64,000 bases of DNA, taken from CAXMQZ01 sp963707075. Lineage in GTDB: Bacteria > Acidobacteriota > Thermoanaerobaculia > Multivoradales > JAHEKO01. The DNA lies in the NCBI GenBank assembly GCA_963707075.1, contig CAVPOX010000015.1:124001-188000 (forward strand), read 5' to 3'. The notes beneath the pieces are model-generated. The model did no database searches, was not told the origin of the DNA, and was given only the letters and a program-made list of their open reading frames with translations. Of this stretch, positions 27,166-36,215 are shown one piece after another. The stretch's first letter is position 1. Every line of letters begins with the position of its first letter. Position numbers and translations under genes: made by a program.

Positions 27166-28700
27166 CAGCTCTGGATTCCTCCCGTCATCAGCATCCCGAG
27201 AGCTTCCTCGGTTGCCGCCGCGCCCGAGAGTTCCCCGGCGACTCTGCCTTCGAACAGAACAACGATCCGATCTGCCAGAGTCAGGATCTCCGTCAGATCG
27301 GTCGACACAAGCAGCACGGCATTACCCCGATCTCGATACTCGACCAGGAGCTCGTAGATCTTTTCGGTAGCCCCGATGTCGACGCCTCGAGTCGGCTGGT
27401 TGACGATCAACAACGGCGCCTGGTGTGCCAACTCGCGGGCCAGAACAAGCTTCTGCCGATTGCCCCCACTCAAGGCGTCAGTCGACTCCGAGACAGAGGT
27501 AGCCTTGATCGAATAATCCTCGAGAAGAGCCTCTGACCATTTCGAAACGGAAGTCGAAGAGAGGATCCCTCCGTTCGAGAAGGGTTCGCTGGCTTCGAAG
27601 CCCATCAACAGGTTGTCGCCAAGACTGGCTTCGAGGGCCAGGCCCACGCCGTCGCGGTCCTCGGGAACATGACTCACGCCGGCCATCCGCCGGGCCCCGA
27701 CGTCGAGGGTGGAGAGATCTTTTCCTCGCAGGGTGATCAGCCCTTCCGTGATCCCTCTCAAGCCGCAGATCGCGTCGATCAATTCCGTTTGCCCGTTGCC
27801 GGCCGCACCGGCGATTCCCAGGATCTCGCCCGACCGCACTTCGAGGTCGACCCTGTCGACCGCGGCCTTCCCGCGAGTGGCAGTACCTTCTACTGACGCG
27901 GATGCGACTTGCAGCCCGGAGACCTGCAGGACAGGCTCTGAGACCTCGCGGGGTGGTGCCTTGTCGAGCTGGAGCACGACCTCGCGGCCGACCATCAGGC
28001 GGCAGAGCTCCTCGGCGGACGTGGTAGTGGTGTCGACCGAGCCGGTGACCTTGCCATCACGGAGGACCGTGGCCGAATCCGAAAGTTCCAGGACCTCCCT
28101 CAGCTTGTGGGAGATGAACACGACGGTCTTGCCGTCCTCGGCCAGTGCCCGCAGGATCGAGAAGAGGCCTGCCGTTTCCTGGGGAGTGAGAACGGCCGTG
28201 GGCTCATCGAGGATGAGGATCTCGGCACCGCGAAAGAGCATCTTCACGATCTCGATGCGCTGTCGCACGCCGACCGGGAGTGTTTCGACTCGCGCCCGCG
28301 GATCGATCTGCAGGCCAAAACGCTCCGACAGGGCCGCAACTCTCCGCTCGGCAGCCTGCCGATCGACAAGACCTCGGTTCGCGGGTTCGGCACCGTAGAT
28401 CACATTCTCGGTGACCGTCAGTGATGGAAAGAGCATGAAGTGCTGATGGACCATTCCCAGCCCCGAGCGAATTGCCTCGAGGGGTGAGTGAAAGTGACGC
28501 CGATGGCCACGGATGAGAATCTCGCCCTCGTCCGGTTGGCAGAGGCCGTAGAGGATATTCATCAGGGTTGTCTTGCCGGCTCCGTTTTCCCCAACCAGTG
28601 CTCGGATCTCGCCGGAATCGACGGAGAGATCTATGTGGTCGTTGGCCAGAACGCCGGGAAAGCGCTTGACAATGCGGCGCAGCTCGAGGGCCGGAGGCAT
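27165..28700 (-). CDS. ABC transporter ATP-binding protein, two-domain (nucleoside/sugar importer)
   Basis: A 511-aa protein with two fused nucleotide-binding domains, as in RbsA/MglA and NupO-type importers. The first domain has G-E-N-G-A-G-K-T-T, the family signature reading V-G-V-R-Q-R-I-E, and I-L-D-E-P-T-A-V-L. The second has G-A-A-G-N-G-Q-T, L-S-G-G-N-R-Q-K and a degenerate Walker B, I-V-N-Q-P-T-R-G-V-D. Asn and Gln in place of Asp-Glu there mean only one site is expected to be fully catalytic, which is normal for this class. The ATG at 28700 is preferred, although its ribosome binding site is weak and an upstream TTG is possible. Confidence 0.9.
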   Translation of the reverse strand: MPPALELRRIVKRFPGVLANDHIDLSVDSGEIRALVGENGAGKTTLMNILYGLCQPDEGEILIRGHRRHFHSPLEAIRSGLGMVHQHFMLFPSLTVTENVIYGAEPANRGLVDRQAAERRVAALSERFGLQIDPRARVETLPVGVRQRIEIVKMLFRGAEILILDEPTAVLTPQETAGLFSILRALAEDGKTVVFISHKLREVLELSDSATVLRDGKVTGSVDTTTTSAEELCRLMVGREVVLQLDKAPPREVSEPVLQVSGLQVASASVEGTATRGKAAVDRVDLEVRSGEILGIAGAAGNGQTELIDAICGLRGITEGLITLRGKDLSTLDVGARRMAGVSHVPEDRDGVGLALEASLGDNLLMGFEASEPFSNGGILSSTSVSKWSEALLEDYSIKATSVSESTDALSGGNRQKLVLARELAHQAPLLIVNQPTRGVDIGATEKIYELLVEYRDRGNAVLLVSTDLTEILTLADRIVVLFEGRVAGELSGAAATEEALGMLMTGGIQS

Positions 28701-28710
28701 GGTTGCGGTC

Positions 28711-29736
28711 TCAGACAAGACCCATGGGGTCATCGATGCCGATCTCGCCGGTGATGATCTGTTCTGCGAGATCACGCATCTGACGCATGACTTCGGGGAA
28801 GTCGAAAATGAGGCACTTGGTTGCAGTTGGAGGCTCCTCGGCCAGGGCGCCGACGGCCAGGCCGCCCGATCCGAGACCGAAGACCATCATCGGTTCCGCG
28901 GTTCCGGCAAGAATTGCATCGATGGCCTCCTCGATGACCCGGTCCACGCGCTTGATCAGGTTGTCGACGATGAATCCCGGAGCGGCGGGGCACTGATCGA
29001 CGTCGAGGCCGAAGGCTCGGATGTCCCGCTCCCTGGCCGCCTCGAAGATTCCGAGGTTGCCGGCCGCACCTGCGGCGAAGATGTAGTCGGCTCCCTTCGC
29101 GGCCAGATCAAGGGCCTGCTCCTTGGCTCTCACAGGGTCGGCGAAGGGGTTTTCACCGCCAATCCAGCGAACCGAAACCTCGACATCAGGTCGAACATGA
29201 CGGGCACCGGCCTCGTAGCCGTCCGTGTAACGGTGGAGGAATGGAATGTCTGCTGTGCCGACAACCCCGACATGCCCACTTTCGCTGAGAGTGGCTGCGA
29301 TTGCACCGATCAGGAAAGATGCTTCGAACTCGCGAAAGACCGCGCAGTAGACGTTATCGGGCACATTCTCGATGCACTGGTCGACGACGAGGAAGTCGAC
29401 ATCGGGGTTGCCGTTGGCAACGTCGTGAATGATGTCGTTGAACTCGAAGCCGAGAACGACCACCAGCGAAGCCCCTTCATCGACGGCAGCCCGTACGTTC
29501 TCTTCCCGGGTTATCGGATCCTCACTCTCCAGCACCCGGGCCTGGGCATCGTGCTTGGCGGCGACCCTTTCGATGCCAGTCTGTCCCATGATCAGGAACG
29601 GGTTGATGCCCAGAGGGTCGGGGGAGACGTAGACGAATTGATGGGCCGGATGGGGAGGCGAATCTGCGGTTTCCCCGCAGCTGGTGACCACGATGCAGAG
29701 TGCGAGAAGGGGGTAGAGCTGGCCTCTGAGCTTCAT
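28711..29736 (-). CDS. BMP family ABC transporter substrate-binding lipoprotein
   Basis: A 341-aa membrane-anchored binding protein. The signal ends V-T-S-C-G-E, a lipobox with Cys20. The mature part is of the basic membrane protein/PnrA type: F-V-Y-V-S-P-D-P, A-A-V-D-E-G-A-S-L-V-V, the Y-T-D-G-Y-E-A-G-A-R segment and a ligand-contact D-V-D-Q. PnrA-type proteins bind purine nucleosides. The ATG overlaps the phosphorylase stop (ATGA at 29733-29736). With the ATPase and the two permeases it makes a complete importer. Confidence 0.9.
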   Translation of the reverse strand: MKLRGQLYPLLALCIVVTSCGETADSPPHPAHQFVYVSPDPLGINPFLIMGQTGIERVAAKHDAQARVLESEDPITREENVRAAVDEGASLVVVLGFEFNDIIHDVANGNPDVDFLVVDQCIENVPDNVYCAVFREFEASFLIGAIAATLSESGHVGVVGTADIPFLHRYTDGYEAGARHVRPDVEVSVRWIGGENPFADPVRAKEQALDLAAKGADYIFAAGAAGNLGIFEAARERDIRAFGLDVDQCPAAPGFIVDNLIKRVDRVIEEAIDAILAGTAEPMMVFGLGSGGLAVGALAEEPPTATKCLIFDFPEVMRQMRDLAEQIITGEIGIDDPMGLV

Positions 29737-30482
29737 GTCTCGATCTCGTAGCTGGCCAACGTGCCGATGGCGATCTCGAGCATCTGAGCCGTGGCCTCTC
29801 TGACCACGCCTCGATACGGATCGTATTCACTCATGTCCTGCGCGGCCCGGGTCGGATTGCCGTCTACGGCCAGAATGCTCGCGGCTTGGATTTCGTGCAG
29901 GCTGGCGATGACGAACAGGGCAGCCAGCTCCATCTCCACCGCCAGGACATTGGCCTTCTTCCAGGGTTCCCAGTCGATGCCGAGCGCTGCCGAAGGATAG
30001 AAGAGATCGGTACTGAGAACGAGACCTGTCCGGGCCTTGCCTCCTCTGGCAGCGACCGCCGCCTCGAGTGCGGTGACCAGTTCGTGATGGGCCACAGCGG
30101 GATAGCCCATCGGTACGAGTCGCGGCGTCAGACCGTCGTCACGGATGGCTGCCGAGGCGATGATCAACTCTCCGTCGTCGATATCATCCTGTATGGCTCC
30201 GCAGGTTCCGGCTCGCACGATGACTCTGGTGCCTGCCCGAGCCAGCTCCTCGAAACAGACGCCTGCTCCAGCACTGCCAACGCCATGAGAGCAGATGGTG
30301 AGCCGCTCACCGCCGAATGTACCCGTGTAGGTGACGTACTCACGGTTCGCGCCGACCCGTTCGGCGTGCTCGAGCAAGCCGGCGGCGGTCTCGGCGCGAG
30401 CGGGGTCACCCACCACCAGCGCCCTGGGCCCGATGTCTGCCGGCGATACCCGGAGGATGGGGAGTCGACGGGTCCTGGTCAT
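29733..30482 (-). CDS. nucleoside phosphorylase (uridine/purine nucleoside phosphorylase family)
   Basis: A 249-aa PNP_UDP_1 family enzyme that splits nucleosides with phosphate into base and ribose-1-phosphate. Conserved parts are the phosphate site V-G-D-P-A-R, R-A-G-T-C-G-A-I, and the ribose-binding V-E-M-E-L-A-A-L. The fold class is that of uridine phosphorylase and DeoD, and the base preference cannot be read off safely. The ATG at 30482 is chosen because GGAG lies 4 bp upstream; a GTG directly before it is the alternative. The start overlaps the stop of the membrane-anchored gene upstream. Confidence 0.88.
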   Translation of the reverse strand: MTRTRRLPILRVSPADIGPRALVVGDPARAETAAGLLEHAERVGANREYVTYTGTFGGERLTICSHGVGSAGAGVCFEELARAGTRVIVRAGTCGAIQDDIDDGELIIASAAIRDDGLTPRLVPMGYPAVAHHELVTALEAAVAARGGKARTGLVLSTDLFYPSAALGIDWEPWKKANVLAVEMELAALFVIASLHEIQAASILAVDGNPTRAAQDMSEYDPYRGVVREATAQMLEIAIGTLASYEIET

Positions 30483-31234
30483 CACACTCCGTCGGAGAAG
30501 AACACGCCGACGCGCGTCTTCTCGTCTTCAGGAGTGATGGTCACGGTCGCCTGCCGCTGTCTATCGTCGTCCTTGGCGGTTATGGAGCCGCCCTTGATGA
30601 CACCATCTGTGGTCGTGGTGGTCTCCTCGAAGCTCAGGCCTGACGATTCGAATTCCGCGCGGTAGAAGGCGAGGACATCCTCGGCAGAGTCGACCGTGAT
30701 GAAGCTGAAGGTGCCGCTGTGCGAGTCCTTCTTGCGCTCGCTGTAGGCGGTCTGAATCGCTTCCGCTTCGGGGTAGTCGGGAAGCCAGTCGGGCAGCGCG
30801 TCGGGTTCGCCACCGGCCACCCATTGGCTGGTGCCATCGTCGGTTTCAACGGTCAGCAGGGCCCCCTCGTTCTCGCCGGTGGCGTCGAAGGCGATTTTGC
30901 CCTCCGAGCTCTCGAAGGAGAGCTTGCCCTCCTTGATCTCGGAGTAGTCGAAGGTCGCGACTTCGCCAGACTCCTTGTCCCGAATGGTAATGGTTCCCTC
31001 GGAGGTGTCAGTCTCCATCAATTCGAGCTCGGGATTCATCCTGACGATCATCTCGGCGGCCGTTCTGGCGGGGTCGTCCTCGAAGTCCTTGGCGATGTCC
31101 TTGACCTTCCGGGCGCCGAACCAGATACCGACCGACATCACCAGGAACGCGATGAGGATGATCGCTCCGCAGCCGATACCGATCCACGCCAGTGGGCTCA
31201 GACCCTTCTTTTGGGTTGTCTGTTCATCAGCCAT
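30482..31234 (-). CDS. membrane-anchored hypothetical protein
   Basis: A 250-aa protein of unknown function, first gene of the nucleoside operon. ATG 31234 has GGAGGT 8 bp upstream. A short charged N-terminus is followed by one TM helix (I-G-I-G-C-G-A-I-I-L-I-A-F, residues 16-40), then an acidic coiled-coil-like region and two beta-rich parts. The last 110 residues have the pattern W-L-P-D-Y-P...S-F-x-T-x-D-S-A-E-D-V-L-A-F-Y. I associate this with secreted or surface proteins of unknown role in Acidobacteria-like genomes. Its overlap with the phosphorylase gene may be positional only. Confidence 0.8.
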   Translation of the reverse strand: MADEQTTQKKGLSPLAWIGIGCGAIILIAFLVMSVGIWFGARKVKDIAKDFEDDPARTAAEMIVRMNPELELMETDTSEGTITIRDKESGEVATFDYSEIKEGKLSFESSEGKIAFDATGENEGALLTVETDDGTSQWVAGGEPDALPDWLPDYPEAEAIQTAYSERKKDSHSGTFSFITVDSAEDVLAFYRAEFESSGLSFEETTTTTDGVIKGGSITAKDDDRQRQATVTITPEDEKTRVGVFFSDGV

Positions 31235-31382
31235 GTCGTCTACCTCCATCGAATGGAACAGCGACCGCAAGTCTACCGCGGCCAGACGAGGTTCTTGAAC
31301 GCTACCCGGACCAGGGAACAAATCGGGTCCAAATCGTCTTATGTATATATAGGTGTAGACGAAGCAGAAAGGAGGGCCAGTC

Positions 31383-31628
31383 ATGAGCGTTTGGATGTGC
31401 GGCAGCTGTGGAGAATTCGTGCTGCAGCCGGAAGAACACTGGTCCATCGTCGATCCGGAGTGGCGCGGCCCAGTGGAGTACCTGTGCGGCGAGTGTCTGG
31501 AGCGCTATCGAACCGGGGTTCCGGAAACCTTTGTCTTCCTCAATCGCGACACGCACACAGCGACCCTGCTTTCGGCTTCTGGGTTACGCCTGGCGCATCT
31601 CGACGCCCACGGTGCGCGAGCGGCGTAG
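31383..31628 (+). CDS. small zinc-ribbon protein
   Basis: An 81-aa protein with two C-x-x-C pairs (M-C-G-S-C-G at residues 5-10 and L-C-G-E-C at 34-38), about 25 residues apart, consistent with one zinc-ribbon. AAAGGAGG at 31368-31375 is an excellent ribosome binding site for the ATG. The AT-rich TATGTATATATAGG just upstream is a plausible -10 area of a promoter facing away from the operon to the left. The C-terminus is alanine-rich. I do not recognise a family; nucleic-acid or protein binding are open possibilities. Confidence 0.7.
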   Translation: MSVWMCGSCGEFVLQPEEHWSIVDPEWRGPVEYLCGECLERYRTGVPETFVFLNRDTHTATLLSASGLRLAHLDAHGARAA

Positions 31629-31738
31629 GCGCTCGCCCAGGGGAGATCCATTCCTGCTCACGGATCCGGGGGTGACTGCGGTGAGCGTGTCCATGGTCTG
31701 CAGCCAGCTGGCAGGCTAGAATCGGCCTCGGCAAACCG

Positions 31739-32134
31739 ATGACCGAGGAGATCTTCACCGAACCATGGGCGCGAGGTTGGGCGAACCAGCTCAACTCCAG
31801 TGAGCGTTACCGGCGCGCGGCCAGAGATTGGCATGGATCGATCTGCTTCCACCTGCGAGACCGGGACCCGCAGAAGGAACGCTGCATCTACCTCGATCTG
31901 GAAGAGGGGGTATGCCGTGACGCCAGGCTTGCCACGCCTGAGGACAGGCAGGCAGCGAAGTACGTCCTTTCTGCCAGGGAGCGGGTCTGGAAGAAAGTAG
32001 TCGAGGGCAGGACCGACCCGTTGGTAGCGTTGATGACCGGTTTGATCAAGTTCGAGCGTGGCCGCATGATGGACTTCGCTCAGCACACCGAGGCGGCCAA
32101 AGAGCTCATGCGCGCTGCGCAGCGAATCGCCTAG
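31739..32134 (+). CDS. SCP2 sterol-binding domain-like protein
   Basis: A 131-aa protein with the outline of a single SCP-2 domain: an N-terminal helix (W-A-R-G-W-A-N-Q-L-N), a beta-sheet middle (C-I-Y-L-D-L-E-E-G), then the family-like L-M-T-G-L-I-K-F-E-R-G block and a C-terminal amphipathic helix. SCP-2 folds bind lipids or fatty acyl groups in a hydrophobic tunnel. The ribosome binding site is weak. It stands alone between the zinc-ribbon and sulfatase-like genes. Confidence 0.7.
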   Translation: MTEEIFTEPWARGWANQLNSSERYRRAARDWHGSICFHLRDRDPQKERCIYLDLEEGVCRDARLATPEDRQAAKYVLSARERVWKKVVEGRTDPLVALMTGLIKFERGRMMDFAQHTEAAKELMRAAQRIA

Positions 32135-32225
32135 CCTTTGGACCTCAGTCCACCCCGTAACGCTCATCGCGGCACCGGGTTGCTAAGATGCGGCTCGCTC
32201 GAGCAGCGATCCTGGGCCTCCGGTC

Positions 32226-33560
32226 ATGCATCTTTTCAAGGTCATTCATCCTCTGCTTCTGGTGGCGACGCTCCTGATGGCATTCGGCTGCGCCCGCGAC
32301 CGCCCCACCAATGTCGTGCTCATCGTGGTCGATACGTTGAGAGCCGACCATCTGGGCTTCTATGGTTACGACCGCCCCACCTCGCCAGAGCTCGACAAGT
32401 GGGCAAGCCGAGGGCTGGTGTTCGAACAAGCGCTCGCTCCGTCTCCCTGGACTCTGCCGACTTTCGGATCGATTCTCACCGGTCTGTTGCCGATCCAGCA
32501 CGGAGCGGGCGCGCGCTACCAGTCGGAGAAGAAATGGCGACGATCACCCATGAGCAGGGAAGTGGTGACGCTCCCGGAAATTCTCCGTCAGCAAGGTTTC
32601 GCTACCGGCGCAATCGTCAACAACCCGTTTCTGCGGGAACACTTCGGCGCCGCTCGCGGCTTCGACGTCTATGACTACGAAAAGGGTCGCCAGGCCGATA
32701 CCGTCGTCGATCTGGCGCAGGCGTGGATTGCGGCCCGACAGGATCGGCCCTTCTTCTTGATGGTTCACTTGATCGATCCGCACCTACCCTACGACGCGCC
32801 TGAGTCCGTAGCAGGAAAGTTTGGAGAAGTCTCCAGCCCATCGCTGACGACCCGTGGCCGCAAGTCGATCGTCGAGGCGCTATCGGATCTGACAGACGCC
32901 GATCGGGAGGCCATCGGCATTCGCTACGATGAGGAAGTCGCGTTCGTGGATCGAGAGCTGGGTCGACTCCTGGCGTTTCTCGAGGAGCAGTCCCTCTTGA
33001 AGCGAACCCTGGTCGTGCTGACTTCCGATCATGGGGAAGAGCTTTTCGATCACGGTGGCTTCGAACATGGACACTCGATGTTTCAGGAGCTGCTGCGAGT
33101 GCCCCTGGTTCTCTGGGGCCCCGGTATCGAGGCAGGACGCCAGGCGATGCCTGTCTCGCTGCACGATCTGACACCGACGATTGTTGCAGCCGTGGGGGGG
33201 GCCGTGCCCGAAGGACTGGCAGGGACCTCGCTCTGGAAGGTCATGCAGCAAGGCAAGCGATTGCCACGGCGCGAGTTTCTGGCTCAAAACACGCTGTGGG
33301 GCAGGGAACGCCAAGCGGTAGTCGTCTGGCCCTACAAGTTGATCCTCGAGCCCAGGTCCGAATTCAGGCAACTCTTCAATCTCGAGATGGATCCCGGTGA
33401 GACCCGGAATCTCGTCGAGGATGAACCCGAGATCGCCAGTGCGCTCGAAACGCGCCTGCGCGATCGTCTGTCGGCGCTCGAGTCGAACCAAGCGGAGGAA
33501 GGTGTCGCGCTCACCCCGGAGATGGAAGAGGAGCTCCGGGCCCTCGGCTACCTCGATTGA
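32226..33560 (+). CDS. sulfatase-like hydrolase, lipoprotein, without formylglycine site
   Basis: A 444-aa alkaline-phosphatase-superfamily enzyme. The N-terminus ends M-A-F-G-C (Cys22), a lipoprotein-type signal. The metal motif V-V-D-T-L-R-A-D-H is intact, as are S-D-H-G-E-E and E-H-G-H-S. At the position of the sulfatase C/S-x-P-x-R signature the sequence is T-L-P-T-F-G-S-I-L-T-G, so Thr76 replaces the Cys or Ser that becomes formylglycine, and Phe replaces Arg. This variant subgroup is common and may act on phosphate esters. Its TGA touches the next frame, suggesting coupling to the membrane protein downstream. Confidence 0.88.
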   Translation: MHLFKVIHPLLLVATLLMAFGCARDRPTNVVLIVVDTLRADHLGFYGYDRPTSPELDKWASRGLVFEQALAPSPWTLPTFGSILTGLLPIQHGAGARYQSEKKWRRSPMSREVVTLPEILRQQGFATGAIVNNPFLREHFGAARGFDVYDYEKGRQADTVVDLAQAWIAARQDRPFFLMVHLIDPHLPYDAPESVAGKFGEVSSPSLTTRGRKSIVEALSDLTDADREAIGIRYDEEVAFVDRELGRLLAFLEEQSLLKRTLVVLTSDHGEELFDHGGFEHGHSMFQELLRVPLVLWGPGIEAGRQAMPVSLHDLTPTIVAAVGGAVPEGLAGTSLWKVMQQGKRLPRREFLAQNTLWGRERQAVVVWPYKLILEPRSEFRQLFNLEMDPGETRNLVEDEPEIASALETRLRDRLSALESNQAEEGVALTPEMEEELRALGYLD

Positions 33561-33568
33561 AGTACCGC

Positions 33569-35542
33569 ATGAGCTCTCCCAGAACGGCCGCGCTCTCCCT
33601 GACAGTGCTCGCGCTGCTGTTCGTCTGGACTGCGATCGTGTTCTTCACTCCACCGCGAGTCTGGCTGCTCCCATTTGCGAGTGAGTCGACGCTCTCTCCT
33701 GAATGCGTGTTCACCCGATCAACTGCCGGCTCAGCCCTGATCGTTCCCCCCGCTCGCAATAAACGGGCGGGGAAGGCGCGAGTCTGTAATGTGGATCTTT
33801 CCGGTGATCTGGATCGGCTGTTGGTGGTCCGAGTCCGAGACGGAGCGGGCTTCGGTCTTCAGATTCATGATCTCGAAACGAAACGGGTGATCGAAGCGCT
33901 CCGAGTCCCTCATCGGGGAAAGTACCAGGAGCACCTGGTAGTCCTCGACGCCGGTCGTTTGCCGGACAGGGTCTATCTGGTCGCATGGAATCGCAGCCGG
34001 TCAGCGGTCGAGATCGAGGCCGTGGAGCTGCGTGGGCTGCATCGGGGGTATCGGTGGGCCCGGAGAGTCATGAGCTCGATTGGCCCGAGCCTGGTGTTCG
34101 TGCTGCTTTTCTTCAACCGGCATCGGATCGGAGCATACCTGTCGCAGTCCGGATCATTGGAGGAGGTCAGGCCTCTCCCGACAGGCACGACCGCAGCGAG
34201 CGGAGGCCGCTGGCGGCGGTGGGACAGGGTCACCGCCGCGCTGGTGTTTCTCGTCTGTTTCCATGCCTATTTTCGCGCCCCGGTACAACAGATCCTCGAT
34301 TCCAGGCACATCAGCTTGGTGAGTCACTCACTGCTGAAGTCGGGCAGTCTGGCACTGCCAAGCAACTTCGTGCCGGCGCAACGCGCGGACAGGATCTATA
34401 CGTTGCACCGGGAGGGCGACACGGTCTATCACTTTTTTTCCTCGGCGCCGGCGGTGCTCAATGTTCCTTTTGTCGCTGCCTATGGATTGGCCGGTATCAG
34501 ACCCATGACTCCCGCCGGAGAGTTCCTGGGTCACAACGAGTTGAGAATCCTCCGCCTGACTGCGGCCGTCGTGGCCGCGGTGCTTTGTGCAGTGCTCTTT
34601 CTGACCGCTCGGGTATGGCTCCCTGCTAGCCACGCTTTGGCCTCGACCTTCGTTTTCGCCTTCGGTACACAGATCCTCAGCTCTGTTTCACGGCCATTCT
34701 GGTCTCACGGGTGGGCCTGCCTTTTGCTGGCGCTGGCAATCCTGCTACTTGTCTCACCTCGTTGGAAGAGTCGGCCGGGCACCTATGTCCTGATCTCGAC
34801 TCTCCTTTGTTGGGCCTACTTCTGCAGACCGACTATGAGCCTTGCCGTTGTTGGCGTGACTCTTTGGCTACTTGCAGTGCGCCGGAGGTTGTTGCCTCCC
34901 TTCCTCATTACCGGTGCTCTCTGGGCCACGGCCTTCCTTCTTCACTCCCGGGAAACATACGGTACCTGGCTGCCGCCGTACTTTCTCTCGAGTCACCTGG
35001 AGTCCGGACGTCTGGCTGGTGGGCTACTGGTCTCGAGCTATCCGACAGGCTTGTTGGGCACCTTGTTGAGTCCAGGGCGCGGCTTATTCGTCTATGTCCC
35101 CCTCTGCGTCCTGGTGCTCTGGGTGCTGTTCAGACGCTGGTCCTGGATCCCCGACAAAGCGCTGGCAGTGACCGCGCTCGGAATCTGTTTCGCTCATTGG
35201 CAGCTGGTGAGTCTCTTCAGAAACTGGTGGGGAGGACAGAGCTTCGGGCCCCGCCTGATGTCAGATGTGATTCCGTGGTTGTTTGTGTTGGCTGTTCTGG
35301 GGGTTGCTGCGGTGAGACGGGCAGCCGCAGCCGGCGAATTTCTTTGGACGCCAGTAAAGCGGGTAGCCGTGACGTTGATCGTTGCGGCCTCGATCTTCAT
35401 CAATACACGAGGTGCAGTGTCTTCGGAGGCTCAGAGGGGTGCCGGAATCTGGAATTGGCGCTATCCATCGTTCATGGCTGGCATCCTTTCCCGGCCCGAA
35501 TGGAGTGGCGAGAGCGACGGCGATCCTGGCCCTGCGGAGTGA
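33569..35542 (+). CDS. polytopic membrane protein, GT-C glycosyltransferase-like
   Basis: A 657-aa protein with an N-terminal membrane anchor, an extracytoplasmic beta-rich part (residues 40-150), a second anchor near 165 and about eight to ten helices from 220 to 610. The motif N-W-W-G-G-Q-S-F-G-P-R-L near residue 557 occurs in GT39/PMT-like polyprenyl-phosphate sugar transferases and in their uncharacterised relatives. The usual acidic pair in the first luminal loop is not obvious, so the enzyme call is tentative. ATG 33569 is 8 bp after the sulfatase stop; a TTG overlapping that stop is the alternative. Confidence 0.65.
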   Translation: MSSPRTAALSLTVLALLFVWTAIVFFTPPRVWLLPFASESTLSPECVFTRSTAGSALIVPPARNKRAGKARVCNVDLSGDLDRLLVVRVRDGAGFGLQIHDLETKRVIEALRVPHRGKYQEHLVVLDAGRLPDRVYLVAWNRSRSAVEIEAVELRGLHRGYRWARRVMSSIGPSLVFVLLFFNRHRIGAYLSQSGSLEEVRPLPTGTTAASGGRWRRWDRVTAALVFLVCFHAYFRAPVQQILDSRHISLVSHSLLKSGSLALPSNFVPAQRADRIYTLHREGDTVYHFFSSAPAVLNVPFVAAYGLAGIRPMTPAGEFLGHNELRILRLTAAVVAAVLCAVLFLTARVWLPASHALASTFVFAFGTQILSSVSRPFWSHGWACLLLALAILLLVSPRWKSRPGTYVLISTLLCWAYFCRPTMSLAVVGVTLWLLAVRRRLLPPFLITGALWATAFLLHSRETYGTWLPPYFLSSHLESGRLAGGLLVSSYPTGLLGTLLSPGRGLFVYVPLCVLVLWVLFRRWSWIPDKALAVTALGICFAHWQLVSLFRNWWGGQSFGPRLMSDVIPWLFVLAVLGVAAVRRAAAAGEFLWTPVKRVAVTLIVAASIFINTRGAVSSEAQRGAGIWNWRYPSFMAGILSRPEWSGESDGDPGPAE

Positions 35543-35596
35543 CGCACTCGCGGTCCGAGTGGTCGAGATGCACAACTGGCCTGTAGAGTGCCAAAC

Positions 35597-36196
35597 ATGG
35601 ATGGAGTTCGGTATGCCATCGCGCTGTTGCTGGTGGTGGTCTTTCCCGCGGGGATGTCGATGTGGTTCGTCATCCATCCTCTTGCGGGATTCTGGAGGCG
35701 GCAAAGACCGTTAGCGGCCTACTCTGCGGTGCTGGTCGTCGCCATCGCCATTGCAGCGAGTCTTTTCGCATCCCGCGAGAAGCTATTGGCTGTCGACTTT
35801 GGATTCAGTTGGGTTCTAACGGCAATCGGCGTCGGGTGTGCCGCGTTGTCGATTGGGCTCGAGCGCAAGTATCGTCGCGAGATCAAGGTATCGACGCTCT
35901 TGGGGCTGCCCGAGGTTTCGGCAAGTCAGCAAGGCGAGTTGCTTACTGGTGGCGTTTACAGCAGGGTTCGTCACCCACGTTATGTCGGGCTTGTCCTCGA
36001 GATCTCTGCCTTTGCGCTGTTCGCGAACTACCTGGCAGGCTACGTGGTCGTCCTGGTCACCTTGCCCGGCCTTTTCGCGATCGTCCAGCTCGAAGAGCGA
36101 GAGTTGTTGCGACGGTTTGGTGAGGACTACGCACAGTACCGGCGGCGGGTTCCCCGGTTCGTTCCTCGCTCCTGGTGGCCCATCTGGCGCAGGTAG
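35597..36196 (+). CDS. isoprenylcysteine carboxyl methyltransferase/phospholipid methyltransferase-like protein
   Basis: A 199-aa membrane protein with four to five helices. The C-terminal block has G-V-Y-S-R-V-R-H-P-R-Y and E-E-R-E-L-L-R-R-F-G-E-D-Y-A-x-Y, the SAM-binding signature of the ICMT/PEMT methyltransferase group. Bacterial members methylate lipids or are uncharacterised. A GTG three codons earlier could also serve as start; neither has a strong ribosome binding site. It stands 54 bp after the GT-C-like gene. Confidence 0.83.
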   Translation: MDGVRYAIALLLVVVFPAGMSMWFVIHPLAGFWRRQRPLAAYSAVLVVAIAIAASLFASREKLLAVDFGFSWVLTAIGVGCAALSIGLERKYRREIKVSTLLGLPEVSASQQGELLTGGVYSRVRHPRYVGLVLEISAFALFANYLAGYVVVLVTLPGLFAIVQLEERELLRRFGEDYAQYRRRVPRFVPRSWWPIWRR

Positions 36197-36215
36197 TGCC
36201 GCCAATGCGGGACTA

